Origin: Rotaria macrura
Lineage: Eukaryota; Rotifera; Eurotatoria; Philodinida; Philodinidae
Direction: 5' to 3'
Assembly (NCBI GenBank): GCA_900239685.1
Contig: OENT01000972.1
Span: forward strand, 1-64,000
Length of the DNA: 64,000 nt
Below, piece by piece: positions 39,121 to 51,630 of this stretch (position 1 is its first letter; every line of letters starts with the position of its first letter). Position numbers and translations under genes: made by a program. The notes below the pieces were generated by a model that worked only from the letters and a program-made list of their open reading frames with translations, had not been told where the DNA came from and searched no databases.

Positions 39121-42100
39121 TTAACTATTACTTTGAAGGAATATTAATTGGAAATAATTCTCAGGCAAGTAATGAATAAGTATCCATGTAAATACAAGAA
39201 TCAAAAGAATGACAGCATGAACACTAGAAAAGAATTTAATTCAAAAAATCTATAGCATCTAAAATCATTACCGTGATTGAAGAAGATTTTTAATTGTTGA
39301 TAGAAGATGAAGTATGATAGCAAATACAATTAATAGAATATTCACTAGTTTACTAATAAGTCGATGGGTATTTTCGCCTGGATCACGTTCATGTGCTAGA
39401 GTGTGTTCAACTTTTGTTGTCTAAAATGAATTCAATTGATTTCATAATGAATAAATTTCTTTTCTTTTTCTTGTTCTACAAAACAAAGTCAATTAGAAAT
39501 TATTCTGCATGCAACTTTACGTTATGTCGAATCAAATTCAAGTTTCATTTTGCCGTAATATTCTATCGTGAGATAATCATATTGGTCTATGATTGAGTTT
39601 CTTTTTTTTCTCTATCAAATATTCTGCCAAATGCAATTATGAATAAATCGAATCAATTATCGATTGTTCAATGAAGTTATTTTCTATATAGACTCATGGA
39701 CATATGTAAGTTGACATTGTATTTCATCTGAACTGACATATGTGTTTGAAATCGAAAATTTTTCTTGTAAATATATTTCGAACAAGAAATTAAATCAACA
39801 GTAAATTTCAACGTTAATCATTTGAAGATAACGAGCGTTTTAAATGAACTAATAATTTATTCGCCAGAGATCATGTTTCAGCTATGGACTGGGTAGATTC
39901 TCTGAATTTTGGTCGAAAAATTAAGAAAAACCAAGTAGCTCTTATTCGAATCAAATGTTTTGGGTATGGACAGGTGCAGCTGTAGGTGCCAGTTGTTTGT
40001 TGGTCAGCAACCACTGTACACTTGCATCTAGACCAGCCTTTATCAGCATGCAGAGAAAAATCGACATCCTCTTTCAGAATTGTTATGTCTATGAATTATT
40101 TTTCGCATATTTCTCCTTTCGACTGAAGTTGAGTGAACTCCTTGATACTACTCTTTTTGTTTGGATGTCCGTCAACTTGAGAAACGACGAAAACTATCAA
40201 CTGTCTAGCTGCACAATTTTCAGTTATCATACAATATAAACATAGATATATTTTCTGAATAATAGTACGGATTCGGCAATTTTCTCTACTAGTGCATACA
40301 GTCTTCGAACTACAGATGAGTACTTTTTCATTCACATGAGACCTATGAATCGGAAATTCGTATGTTACTCTATATGTATATATAAATTGAATCTAATTAC
40401 TAACCCTTGTATCAAGTTTATCTAATCTTTCGATTATTTCAGCCCAATATTCATGTAAATTGTATAAAAGTTTTTCTTCAAGTTTTTTTAAATCATTCTT
40501 TATTGTCGACATTTCTATTTGATGTAAATCAGTTAAATCTGTTAATTCATTATTTAAACGTTCATTCTGTTGGTTTTGAGATTCATTTATTGTTATTAAT
40601 GAATCCATTTGTTTTTGCATATCAACCATTTTTGAATCGTAGCGATCAACTAGTTTTTGCATTGTTTCGATTTTTGTTACTAATTGTTGATATTCAACTG
40701 TTGTCTATTGAATAATATGAAAGAATAAAATCAATAGCATAAGAAGATGATATATTTACAATTGTATTTCGTTTTGACGATGGAATACTAGCAAATCGAT
40801 CATCATTGGATTGATCAGATATTCGATCGATGAAGTCATCAGTCGAACCTTCACTAAAATAAATGTTTAGGTTGTTGCCAGTTCTTCGTCGTCGAAATTT
40901 CTTTTGTCACTTACGTTAAACGTCGTTTTGAAGAAGGCGACGTATCAGGATCGTAAATTGTAGGTAGATCACCTGAAGTTAAAAAAAAAAGACAATTCAT
41001 ATAAAATGTTTTTAAATATTAAAGAAACTACAGTACGTTGAATGAAATTTTTCGAAACTTGAGTGACAAACAAGTTAACAAAAAACATTCAAAACTATAA
41101 TGTGATATTCACAAATATAGTTGCTTGTCTATTGATACGAATGTTTCAAACAAAATCCTCTCGTTAGTAATTATTCTGCATCCTGTGTTCTTTTTGTTTT
41201 GCTTATTTCTCGATAGTACGCCATCAGAAAGTATTTCATGCATTAGAATGAGACATGTCTGTCGATTCCATTTGTCATGATCTGTAAAGAATATAAAGTT
41301 CTAAACACAATTGCGTCATGTTGAAAGTTCTATAGAAGACTACAAATGGTATCCAAGGACGATGAATTGAATTCTTGGGTTGTTTTTCTTCAAATAGTAT
41401 TCTACTTTTGTGTTCAACCGGGACAAACCATCATATCGATGATTTACGTCAATAATTCCCCATAAGGCAAGAAATCGATTTATTCTCAGTTTTTCTTTTA
41501 TATTTAGAAATATTGACGTACATATATATATCAAGTAATTGAATTTCAAGAAACGCCTAGGGAACTGTTGATAATTTTGTTTAGTACTTTTTACGGTTAC
41601 GAAGAACTCTTATGATTGTTGTCCTTGCTTTCTGTGGAAATAAACCGAATGATATTTAGCCTTGCTCTCATGGCTATCACAACAGAACTGCAAAAATTTG
41701 ATTTCAAAACTTTTCTTCGACGAAAAAAGAACAAAGAAGATACAGACAACTTCAAAGTTAACTATTCTATCTCTTCACATCATATACTACAAGTCTTTGT
41801 TAGATAGACTGTTGTAGTTGTACTTCTCAAAAATCAGAGATCTAGTCTATGGTGTAATTTCGTGTCTCTCTAGAGAATTTCAAACTGCTACATAATTAAT
41901 ATTGAAATTCTACTAACCATTGGTATCAATGTAAAATGGTCCGCAACAAGCATCATATGATAATGAACTGGACGGAGATGTTCGTGCAGCATCCGATGTC
42001 GCACTGGTCTGTGAATAGAATGGTGGATTTTGATTGTTATTCATTGCTTCTAAATTATGACTTGTTGATGTTAGTGGAAGATTAACTTGAGAATATTGTT

Positions 42101-42954
42101 GATGATCACATTCGTGATAATTTGAAGGTAGTAGTGGTTCGCTAGAGATCGGCGTAAGTATATTATTGGATAAACGTGGGATATAATGACCATTGGCCAT
42201 TTTATTTTTAATATTATCGAATATATCCTTTGATCGATAATGATTTGGTATATTTCCAGCTTGTATACGTGTTATGTCGGATTGATATTTGGTAATTTTT
42301 TTTTCTAATTTCTTCTTTGTTTCTTGTAATGTACGTATGCGTTTTTCAAATGTTGCAATGATTGTTTTCGATGAATTTGATTCATTGATAATACTAGGCA
42401 TTGTTGTTGCTCGAAGAAATTCAGATATACTTTGTTCAACACTGTGTTGTGCTACTTGATATAGGTGTTGAGCCTTTTCTAATTTAGCTTCAGCTTTAGA
42501 AAGAATAATTTGTTTCTTACGTTCGGATGGATCGAGATCGGGTGCTGATAAATTACTTTTAAGTAAACAAGCCAATGTTGGTGAATTATTCGATAGATTT
42601 ATATCATTATCATCATTGATATTGTTTAACTAAATAATAAACAAAAGAAAAAAACATTCAAAGAGTAAAGAAATATTATTTGTTTTCTTCATTTTTACAC
42701 TGTCAGATAGATGAGGTTTTTGTTGATTAACTTGAGAATAATTCTGGTTAATTTTGGTTCGATCGATGAATTGATTAGGATCGACAGTATTCGAGACCGA
42801 AACTGGCAATGTTGTAGAAAACATTTGATTATATTTTGTATCATTCATAGTAAATGCTTGTGAAGAATACGAGTAATCAATTGTTGATAATTGATTGGTA
42901 GTTACTATCGATTGTACTTGCGGACTTGGACTAATACGTCGACGGGATGAATGT
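39121..42954 (-). CDS. TMCC-family transmembrane and coiled-coil protein (5' incomplete)
   Basis: Minus-strand exons: 42954-42701, 42629-41918, 40972-40915, 40853-40760, 40704-40405, 39420-39272, 39223-39121. The large exon encodes a long helix (AKLEKAQHLYQVAQHSVEQS, then IATFEKRIRTLQETKKKLEK and KYQSDITRIQAGN) matching the first TMCC coiled coil. The 40405-40704 exon carries the second: NNELTDLTDLHQIEMSTIKN followed by DLKKLEEKLLYNLHEYW, close to human TMCC NDLTELHQHE...LKQELASIEEKVAY. The last two exons give two hydrophobic segments (LVNILLIVFAIILHLL and VILLILVFTWILIHYL) forming the usual C-terminal membrane anchor, then stop at 39121-39123. TMCC proteins sit in the ER (TMCC1 at ER-endosome contacts). 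The N-terminal exon begins at an acceptor, so the start codon lies further upstream and was not found. Confidence 0.88.
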
Positions 42955-45708
42955 CTAAATAAAAGTTATTCATGATTTTAAATGAAATCGGAGAGGGAAA
43001 AAAAACAATGTACTAGAATGAAAGATACTAATCATCCATTTCATAATCAACTTAGATTAGAGAAAAAAATCCGAACATTGACATATTCTAGTTTTAGCGA
43101 TCAAAAGATGAATGCTATTATTATATGAGATTTGATCATGCGAACACAATTTATTTATTTTTCCATTCTTCAGCATAGAATTTTCATTGTTGAATATAAT
43201 ATGAATAATGAATGAATGAATAGTACGATTGTTCGTTTCTTTTTTTTAATCGAAAATTAAATTTAGAACATGAGTGCATCCGTTCTTTTTCTGTATTTTG
43301 ATAACTTATGAGAATGAACTTAGAGAACAAATGTTATTGTGCACATCGATCGCTTAGTTTTTATCGATTGACCAAATAGCACATCTAATTCATAGATTAT
43401 AGAGTAATATGTCGAATTTTGAAAGCTAATTTTAGTGAAGAATTTTTCTTCAAATTTATTCTAATAAAAATAGACCGTATACGAATGGAATACCAAGAAA
43501 ATTTATTGTCAATCTGTAGATAACAATATCTCGGTCTTTCAAGCAGATCAAAAATATTTTTCCTGATGGTGTGATACTCACATGTTTTTGTTTGGCAAGA
43601 ATCTCGAATGTTCTCTATGAATATTGTCAAGTATTTTGTACACCTACGCTATGACAAGTTTAATTTTCATGTGCTAAAAAGTTAACAAAAATACGTTACT
43701 CTATCGAGACATACGTTTCAAGAAGAAAAGAAAAATACCAAGGAGACATTCGGTCGATAAAGTAATGACGTATTTAGATATATATTCTAGTCGAAGAGAT
43801 TGTTTTGAACATTTTTTCTTGAAATGACTAAATACTTGATTGCACAGAATCCTACTTGTCAGAGACACTTCAATGAAATTATATCCTTTGACAGGATACA
43901 TATATATAATCATCAACTATAGAACAAGATGTATGAACTTTTTCCTGATTATATTTCCGCAAGAATAAATAAATTAAAAATGTGCCTCAAAATAGATAGA
44001 ATAGAAAATTCTCACGATAATGACCAAAAATAACTGAATGACACCTCACATTGTTAATCTCGATAGGATTAAACTAATGACAAATTCTGGTTTCTAGCGA
44101 TTCTAGTCTGAATAGTTCTCGATCTCAAAAAAATCGAGAAAGACCATATAGCTATCAGAAGTAGTAGAAAAGAAAAAAGAAACTTGATTTCTTCATTCAC
44201 ATACCTGAAAATGAATCTACGATTGATGAAATGCCTTGAGTGCATGTATGATTAGTTTCCTTTCTTCTAAAAAATCTTAAGCAATAGAATTTCTCTTCTT
44301 TCGTTAGATTCTGTGCCACGTCTGGCATTTAAATCGAGATGAAACATTTTCTTTTTCTTTTTTCCCTTGTACGTTTCAAGTGATTAAGAGGGGAAAAAAG
44401 GCGTACATCTGCTACAGTCATTAATGACAGTATTCGACGTAAACAAAGAAAAAGAACGTGAATCATTAAATAAAAAACGATGACTAACATGTAAATTTGT
44501 ACCTCAGCATCTCTTCTTTTTTTTTTCATAGAAGCAAATTTAATATTGGAATTTGAACATTCAATCCCTATAAATCCGTTGAGAAACCAAACATAATACG
44601 ATGAGAGAATCGAACTGAAATATTCCATAGAAAAGCTCGTTAGATTTATATTTCGTATTCACGTTTCTATGTAGAGTGATGCTATTACAAATCAGCATAT
44701 ATCCATCCGGTTTATTTTCGAAATAATTAAAATAAAACAAAGAACTGGATATAATCTCTTCTTTCCTTTAGACTCACGATCTTTCTATGACGTTCGTTTT
44801 TAAAATCTTTCCAACATGTTCTTTCTTTACGTCCACTCAAAATCTACTCCCAAACTATTTACATCTTTTTAGGAACAATTGAAACAGTCTGGATACTCGG
44901 AAATGACCTACAATCAAATGTGTATAGAAAAATCCATACACCAATAATATGTTTTATGACTATTTAAAAATCAACCATTTTCTGAAATTCAGTATGTTGT
45001 TGAAGAAATGTATGTTGAACACGCAAGCTAGTGACTAGTATGATATCTTAAAAGGAATTTTTCTTCTTCTATCATACCTGCTATTTGCGTTGTTAACGTT
45101 CGACAACTGTTAATAATATGAATATGTTTATTTTGTTGTTCAATATCATTCATAATCGTTTGACATTAAGGAAAAATCTACAAAACATAAAGCAAATGTT
45201 TGAAAAGTTTTATTTTTTTACAACGATTTCTGAAAGAAAAGCAAAAAGAATCCTTAATAGTGCAACATCTAGTTGTTTTGAAATTCTATTCTTCTATATC
45301 AAAACGAATAACATTATTTTATTTCTTTTTCATCAAAAGTAATAATAAATTTTCTTTGCATATCAAACTATTTTCAAATATTTTTACTTTTTTTCAGACA
45401 GAAAAGTTGAGAAAAATAATTCTACTCACGATAGGTTGTAACATTCGCCTTTTTTTTTGCTTTAATTTTATACATCATCTAGTTAACATGAAAAGAAGAT
45501 ACAAAACAAGTAATCAATTCTTATGAATGATTATTTTGTCATAATATTAATAGCGTAGGATTTTTTTTCCTATGATACAGAAAAGAAAAATAATAAAAAA
45601 AAAACATTGCCCCGTGCTCTAAGTTTGTTGTCTTCCCATCACATTACATCTAAAAAAATAGAAATGAATCTAGCAATTCATTTACGACTTTAAACAGAAA
45701 GCAAAAAT
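42955..45708. other. Upstream of TMCC-like gene; no further exon fixed
   Basis: AT-rich stretch between the most 5' TMCC exon seen and the RNF146-like stop codon. The missing TMCC start exon is expected here on the minus strand. Candidate frames at 43397-43630 and 44329-44628 show no TMCC similarity and were not accepted. Confidence 0.45.
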
Positions 45709-47366
45709 TTAATTATTTATATTCAACGAGAGATTCATTAATAATGTATCATCATCATCATCATCATCTGAATGATTATGTTGCGTGTTATCTTCACCTC
45801 CAATCAATACCGGTCGAACTCGTGATGATGGTGGAATTGCATCATCGCCCTCCTCCTCTTCATCATCATCATCCCACGAATTTATAGGATGCTCATTATT
45901 ATTACTGTTACTTATTCGCCAAGTCGACGTATTCGAATTCCCCAGACCATCGGCTGGTTGTCTAATCGCTGTTCGATTACTATCATCGGATGAAGGAGAA
46001 AGAGAAGCCGCAACATGTGTAGCAGCAGATGTTGATAGTGTCGGCTCTTCACCATCAGCATTAGATCGAGATCTAGCGGCAATCGGTTGATCTGCTGACG
46101 TTGAAGAATTCGCTACGATTGATGGAACTGATGAAGCTAAAGATGGTACAACGGGTACATCGTTGGCTGCTGGATTGTATTGAATATTTCTAGAAAATGT
46201 GAACTTTATTACGGGATTCAGTGAGGAACCGATGTATTTTACCTTTGTCGATCAAGTTTTAATCCTGCAACACCTTTTTTTGGTGCAGACATAAGGTCAT
46301 ATTTGATTCGTCGACGACGTTGTGTATCGTTGAGACGGTATTGATGCATATTTTCAAAATCAATAACATAAAGATGACCAACAATAAGAATTTCTAATCG
46401 TCTATCTCCACGGCTGAATGATTGATCGATTTCATCGTTTGTTCGTTGATCATACATCCACCAACCATTGCGACCTTCATAATACCTTGAAAAAAAAGAA
46501 GTTGAAGTTTTACTTTCTTTTGTCGACTGCATAAATTAATTATTATAACATTCTCGAAAGGTTATGCTCATTCAACGTAGAATTTTTCAGACATTTCATG
46601 AAGGAACTACTTGAACTGTAGCTGCATGTTTGAATAGACATGTAGAGAAATTTCAATTAATTTATAAAATGTCTCATACAACTCTTCATCATGATTTTTA
46701 GAATATGTTTGAAATTCTCAAATGAAAAAAAAAAGACGATATTTGAACTATAAATTCAACAACTCAATGAACAAAGTTTCTTCTAGATGAAAAAAATATT
46801 CAATGGTTCATCAGATTTGTTTGACGAATGAAATATCTCTTTCAGAAACATCTATTTTAAGTGTGCATTCACATGAAATTTGAATTGTTTCCATCGTGCT
46901 TAATTATTCTATAAAATCTTGATGAGAAAATCAATTTGGAATATACTTCATGTTAGCTTTCATCCTTTGCAATTTTAGTGAAAATCATATAATTTATGAT
47001 TATTGTCTTATATGCATTTTGCATAGGCGTGAGAATAGATAAATTGAACAACTTACCATACATGACGAATCGTTGACGATAATGACGAGACAGATTCGTC
47101 ATCACGTAATTCTAACGCCAATACATTAGGTTTATCGATTAATTCACGTGAAAATGGTTTTCTTGAAATAGAAAATAGTTTATTTATAAGTAAATTACTA
47201 TTCTTTTTTATAATGCATACCGGCATAGAGCACAATTGTGACTAACATTGGCCACACCTTTGACACAGAGAAAACAAAACGAATGGCCACACGGTAATTT
47301 AACTGGATTAATAAATGGTTGCAAACATACACTACATTCAGATGAACGAAGTGAATTAATACTCAT
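45709..47366 (-). CDS. RNF146: RNF146-like RING-WWE E3 ubiquitin ligase
   Basis: Four exons on the minus strand (47366-47221, 47161-47057, 46485-46243, 46189-45709) join in frame to 324 aa (human about 359). Residues ~10-48 form the C3HC4 RING: CSVCLQPF, LPCGHSFCFLCVKG, NCALCR. Residues ~84-160 form the WWE domain: WYYEGRNGWWMYDQRT, then LIVGHLYVIDFENMHQYR and KKGVAGLKLDRQ, nearly identical to RNF146. RNF146 reads iso-ADP-ribose through WWE and ubiquitylates PARylated proteins such as axin made by tankyrase. The tail is low-complexity and ends with an acidic run of seven Asp encoded by a GAT microsatellite. It is divergently arranged with the ENKD1-like gene about 340 bp away. Confidence 0.95.
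45746..45769. repeat. (ATC)n microsatellite coding poly-Asp
   Basis: A run of ATC trinucleotides near 45750-45769, within the last RNF146-like exon, encodes seven Asp on the minus strand. A second, impure run around 45848-45872 encodes another acidic D/E stretch. Length variation here would change the acidic tail without shifting the frame. Confidence 0.8.
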
Positions 47367-47706
47367 TATTTATGATATTCTTCTCGTCTGTTGGCATATA
47401 CTTGATCGATTAATAATAATTGTATTATACATGAAGAAAAAAATCGACTGTTCTCTTGAATTTTATTGATCGAATTTTGACCGATAGAAAAATTTAAATT
47501 TCTCCACTGACATCTATGAATAGAATAAGTATTGAAACATGTTATAGCGATTGAAAAAAAATAATATTTCTGATGAATAAATAAATTTAGATTGTAAATT
47601 TCATTTTAATAATTACAACAGATATAAACCCATAGTAATAGTCTTGTTAATGGCTATGATTTATAAAGAAAAGTAGATCAACAGATTTTGGTGAGTGACA
47701 TATAAT
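47367..47706. promoter_or_regulatory. Shared bidirectional promoter interval
   Basis: The start codons of the RNF146-like (minus) and ENKD1-like (plus) genes are about 340 bp apart, head to head. No TATA box or CpG island is evident; the stretch is AT-rich. Shared promoter function is inferred from geometry alone. Confidence 0.55.
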
Positions 47707-49786
47707 ATGTATCTGTCTCAACAACCATTGCAATGGTCAGCTCAATTCGGACCGTCATTGACAAACAGTTATGATGAACGACATTTTATTGAAAAGGGAA
47801 ATAAAAATTTGGAAGGCTAGTTTCGTGCAATCTCGTATGGAATTCATTTTGTGTATTTACTTTCTAGGACCAACTGGCTTAAAAAGTCCGTTTCCACCTG
47901 ATCCTGGTTATGGAGATGATACTCGCTTGCCAAAGTATTGATATCTACGAATAGAAAATTCATGATAAATAAACAAAGCACCTTTGTTTTTTGTCCATAA
48001 TTAGAGATGCAAGCAATTTAAGACGTCCTGCACGTGTGCATGGTTCTGATGCTAAAGCTATTTATAAGCGAGCCATTGCCAGTGCTGGTGTTCCATTTTT
48101 TCGTGATCTTAAATCTTCACAAAATTTTAATACAAGTGGAAGTATGAGAAAACTTAGAATAGAATTAAGATGAACAAAAACAAAAAAACTTTTTACCGTA
48201 GAACCACCGAAAAATCATTATAATGAAAATGTGAGACGTATGCGACGTATCATGAGAGAAACACAAAAAACACAAGCAACTAAAGAAGAATCTAAGAAAG
48301 CAGCAGCTTTGATAGCAGTTAGACGTTCGAAAAACTACGACAATGTTCAATCGAAAGTTAAACAAAAACTTGAAGAAGTAGAACATTGTTGTTATTAATC
48401 GAAATCTATATTAATGAAATTTATCATCTAGGATACTCAACGATCATTATCTCGACCACAATCAGCTCAAGGGAATTTTCTTCGTGCACATGGAAAAACA
48501 GGACTACAACAGTTACGAGCTCAATCTGCTTCGAATATTCGTAAAAATTCTGTCGATTCATCAGTTGATCCCGTACGATTGAAATTTTATTCCATTGAAA
48601 AATATAACGAGTAGAATAATTCATGAACCTTTGAGTTGAAATACGTTCGTTCTGGGTTTTCATCATGCATGACAAGTACCGAATCAGTTAATTATACTAG
48701 ACACAAGGAAGATATTAGAAATTTTCAAGCTTAATCTCCTAATTCTTTACTTGTTCTAGTTGATTTAAAAGAAATAGTCATCTAGCAAAAAAAAAGATGA
48801 AGGACATCTTGTCTATCTTTACGATGTCATTTCGTTTAGATTAATAGTTTATGAGTGTCTATTCATACGTTTGTTAATCATAACGATTAATCACATTTTA
48901 TAAATTATTTTAGATTCGATACACTTGATTTTGTTTTCTTACGATTGCTATGATGACTGTTTAACTCTAATGTACAGAAGTTAGTAATATCAGTATTGAA
49001 ATCAGATTTCAAACGTCATCAATGATTATTTTCTGTGAATCATATCCTAGATGAAAACGTTGAGATATATATTTATATGTATTCTTTTGATTGAAAAGAA
49101 CAACTATGTATATGTGTGACTAATGTTAACGTAATGCAATACAAAGACGTTTTGTTTTCTTCATGCTTTCTTTTTTTTTTAGACGATAGTGCAAGAAAAT
49201 AATAAAACAAAGCCGGATTATGTTAAAGTAAATTCTCAATATGTCAAAACTATTCCGAAAACCCGTAAGTCGACAGCTACAGAAGCTGTTACACAAGCTC
49301 TAGAAAAACGTGATAATGCATTGAAAACGTATCAAGAAAAGAAAAAAGGACGTGTACCAAATTAGTAAGCATTATATATTCATATGGGACAAGAAAAATG
49401 ATGTTTTTAATATATCTTCAATAGTATTGAAAAATTAAAAGAAAAACGTGATCAAGATGCTTTTGAAACACGTGCTAATGCACCTGATCCAGATTGTCCT
49501 CCTGGTCATACCAAAGTTGACAGTAATCAGCGTGTGTCTATTTTAGCTCAACTTCAATCGAGTAAATTCAATCAATACATTAGTTGATTCATCTTAGAAC
49601 ATTTTTGTTGCTTTCATGTATTTAGATCGAGCTGAACTTGAAAAGAAACTTAGTCGTTTACCAGTTCGTAATGATTCCTTAGTACTTCGACGAACAAAAG
49701 AAGAAATTGAACAGAAAATTTTTGAATTAGACGAAGCAATTCAAATTTTTTCAAAACCAAAAGTATTCATTAACATGAACGAATAG
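47707..49786 (+). CDS. ENKD1: Enkurin domain-containing protein 1 (ENKD1)
   Basis: Eight exons (47707-47767, 47868-47934, 48005-48141, 48202-48377, 48432-48572, 49183-49364, 49425-49561, 49626-49786) join in frame to 353 aa, close to human ENKD1 (about 346). Matching landmarks in order: FPPDPGYGDDTRLPKDASNL near the N-terminus, RRIMRETQK, RRSKNYDNVQSKVKQKLEE, GNFLRAHGKTG, KKKGRVPNY, DCPPGHTKV, and the C-terminal enkurin domain with LSRLPVRNDSLVLRRTKEE and IQIFSKPKVFINMNE. ENKD1 is a microtubule-binding centrosome/cilium protein in vertebrates. The start was chosen as the first ATG that splices in frame (phase 1 donor at 47768) to the conserved PPDP exon. The intron at 48573-49182 (610 nt) is unusually long for this window. 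Confidence 0.93.
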
Positions 49787-50566
49787 ACAAGAAAGAATGC
49801 AGAAGTTTTCGTTGTGTAATTTGTAGTTGTGAGTAATGTACTATATGGGATGATCTTTTTTGTTTTTTGTGATTATATATTCATAAAATGATAAATAAAT
49901 TGGGTTCTCAAAAGCAGTTAATAATGTGCAATTGGGAAAAAAAGAAAGTACCGGTATTGGATTAATTTTGACAAACTTGTTCTATTGTCATACAACCGGA
50001 AACGTTATTGATTTCTATGCACGATAGTACTTAATTAGTAAGAAAGTGTAGTTATAAATGCATGCATACTTATCACTTCAATGCTAAAGTATGTTTATTA
50101 ATTCATATTCTTTTTCATATATTCTACGCGAGAAGACCTCCTCTTCTTGACGGAAACAGGAAATTAGAACCGATGACTTGCTATTATATGCGCTTTAAAA
50201 AGAAAACCCGTTAATTCATTCTCATCTATTCGACACTTATCCTTTACTATGGTATGCTGGCCATGTTAACAGGATGACATTGTCATTCTTTTTTTCTTCT
50301 TCTTCTTCTTCGCTTCCTCTCTTTTTTTCTGATTTTGTATGTGTGTTGTCACTAGTTTTTTTCTTCTACTCGTTCTGTTTGAAATGGTAATGAAAATATT
50401 TTTTTCTACTATTGTTCTATATTTGGTTGGATCAGTTCAATAGTGTTATTGTACACCTGCCTGTGCATGATCATCGTAATTTCAAACATGTTTAATAGAT
50501 AGATGAACAGATGGTAGCCTACACGTCCGTAGACAAATTATTATATAGGAAAAATGTAAGTAATAG
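49787..50566. other. No gene seen
   Basis: 3' flank of ENKD1-like gene with pyrimidine-rich tracts (TTCTTCTTCTTC near 50297). Upstream exon(s) of the membrane protein ORF that follows could be here but were not identified. Confidence 0.45.
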
Positions 50567-51181
50567 AATGTGAAATCTCATACATGGTCGCCTCTCATAT
50601 ATCAGCATCTAATTTTGTCATTGAAGAAAAAGTATTTCATTAAATATATTTCATTTGTGCTTAGTTCATTCATTGTTATAATGGTCTATTTACGATTTCA
50701 TGTACTAATATTAGTGCCCTGTTGGTCATTGATTATTAGTAATTTAGTTTTTCTGATATTTTTTTGTCAGTTAATCTCCGCATCTTCGAAGTTTAATAAT
50801 CAAGCTGTGCATATAGTTAAATCTATTGACGATTATCTTTGTCAAAATTATCTATTTACTTGTTTTTTTCGTCAACGGTATCATCATTCATATGTTCAAC
50901 AGCAAACAAAAAATTGTAAATCTTTTTTAATTCTACATTCATGTCTTTATTCTGATATTGATTCAATACGTATGTGTCATGAAAATGTACTCAATCAAGC
51001 TAAATTAAATCTTGCTAAAGAAACGCCAATGCATTGTTCGACACCATCCGTACATGAAAATTTCTATATGGAATATCTACGTTCAATGGCACGATCTAAA
51101 CAAATTGTTCATTGGCAAATATTCATGTTGTCGTTTTTTCTTTTCATCTCGTTTTTCATTAGAATTAAACTATGTTGTTAA
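50567..51181 (+). CDS. Unrecognised multi-pass membrane protein (3' exon)
   Basis: Open frame of about 200 codons ending at TAA 51179-51181. It lacks an ATG at its beginning and is immediately preceded by an in-frame TAG whose AG could be a splice acceptor (exon start 50567), so a 5' exon is likely missing. Two adjacent hydrophobic segments (YISFVLSSFIVIMVYL and LILVPCWSLIISNLVFLIFF) make a membrane hairpin. A Cys/His-containing middle follows (CFFRQRYHHSYV, CLYSDIDSIRMCHEN). A third hydrophobic segment (IFMLSFFLFISFFI) is at the extreme C-terminus. The first two could be one hairpin as in TMEM268-type proteins, but no specific similarity is convincing. The ORF is longer than chance frames in this AT-rich window. 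Confidence 0.5.
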   Translation, partial: NVKSHTWSPLIYQHLILSLKKKYFIKYISFVLSSFIVIMVYLRFHVLILVPCWSLIISNLVFLIFFCQLISASSKFNNQAVHIVKSIDDYLCQNYLFTCFFRQRYHHSYVQQQTKNCKSFLILHSCLYSDIDSIRMCHENVLNQAKLNLAKETPMHCSTPSVHENFYMEYLRSMARSKQIVHWQIFMLSFFLFISFFIRIKLCC

Positions 51182-51630
51182 CAATACATGTTTCGTATGT
51201 CTTATCACTGTATGAATAAAAATCTAATTTACATAGGTGATAGACACATGAATATCATCATGTTCATTCATTCTCGAATAAGAACATCGCCTGTTACGTA
51301 AAGTAACATTCAGAAAATTGACTGCTAATGTATTTCGTGCATGTTCTTTCTTCTTTATCTTTTGATCTGATCAAGTCATAATAACAATGATGCAGAAGAG
51401 AACGACATGCTGTAAAACAAAAATCTTTTCTTCTATTCATGTGCGCATCGTATTGTTTAAATTTATTGATAACAAGTCTATGATGTGTTGGTTATTATTT
51501 TATTTTTCGTTTCCAAAAATGAATCCGTTAAAACAAAAACGAAAGAGCATATTGATTGTGTGGCAAAGTTGTTCATCAAAAAAATAAGATCAGTTGAGAT
51601 TTTTATTACAAGAAAAGAAGAATTTATTGA
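51182..51630. other. Convergent spacer, no gene seen
   Basis: About 450 bp between the membrane-protein stop and the COMMD5 stop, two genes transcribed towards each other. Short open frames across 51387-51706 include the antisense of the last COMMD5 exon. Confidence 0.5.

Noticed and set aside
39955..40239. 94-codon plus-strand ORF in a TMCC intron
   Set aside because: No ATG at its start, no recognisable family, antisense to an intron; composition alone is not enough.
45785..46090. 101-codon plus-strand ORF rich in Ser
   Set aside because: It is the antisense of the acidic, low-complexity RNF146-like tail (GAT/TCA repeats).
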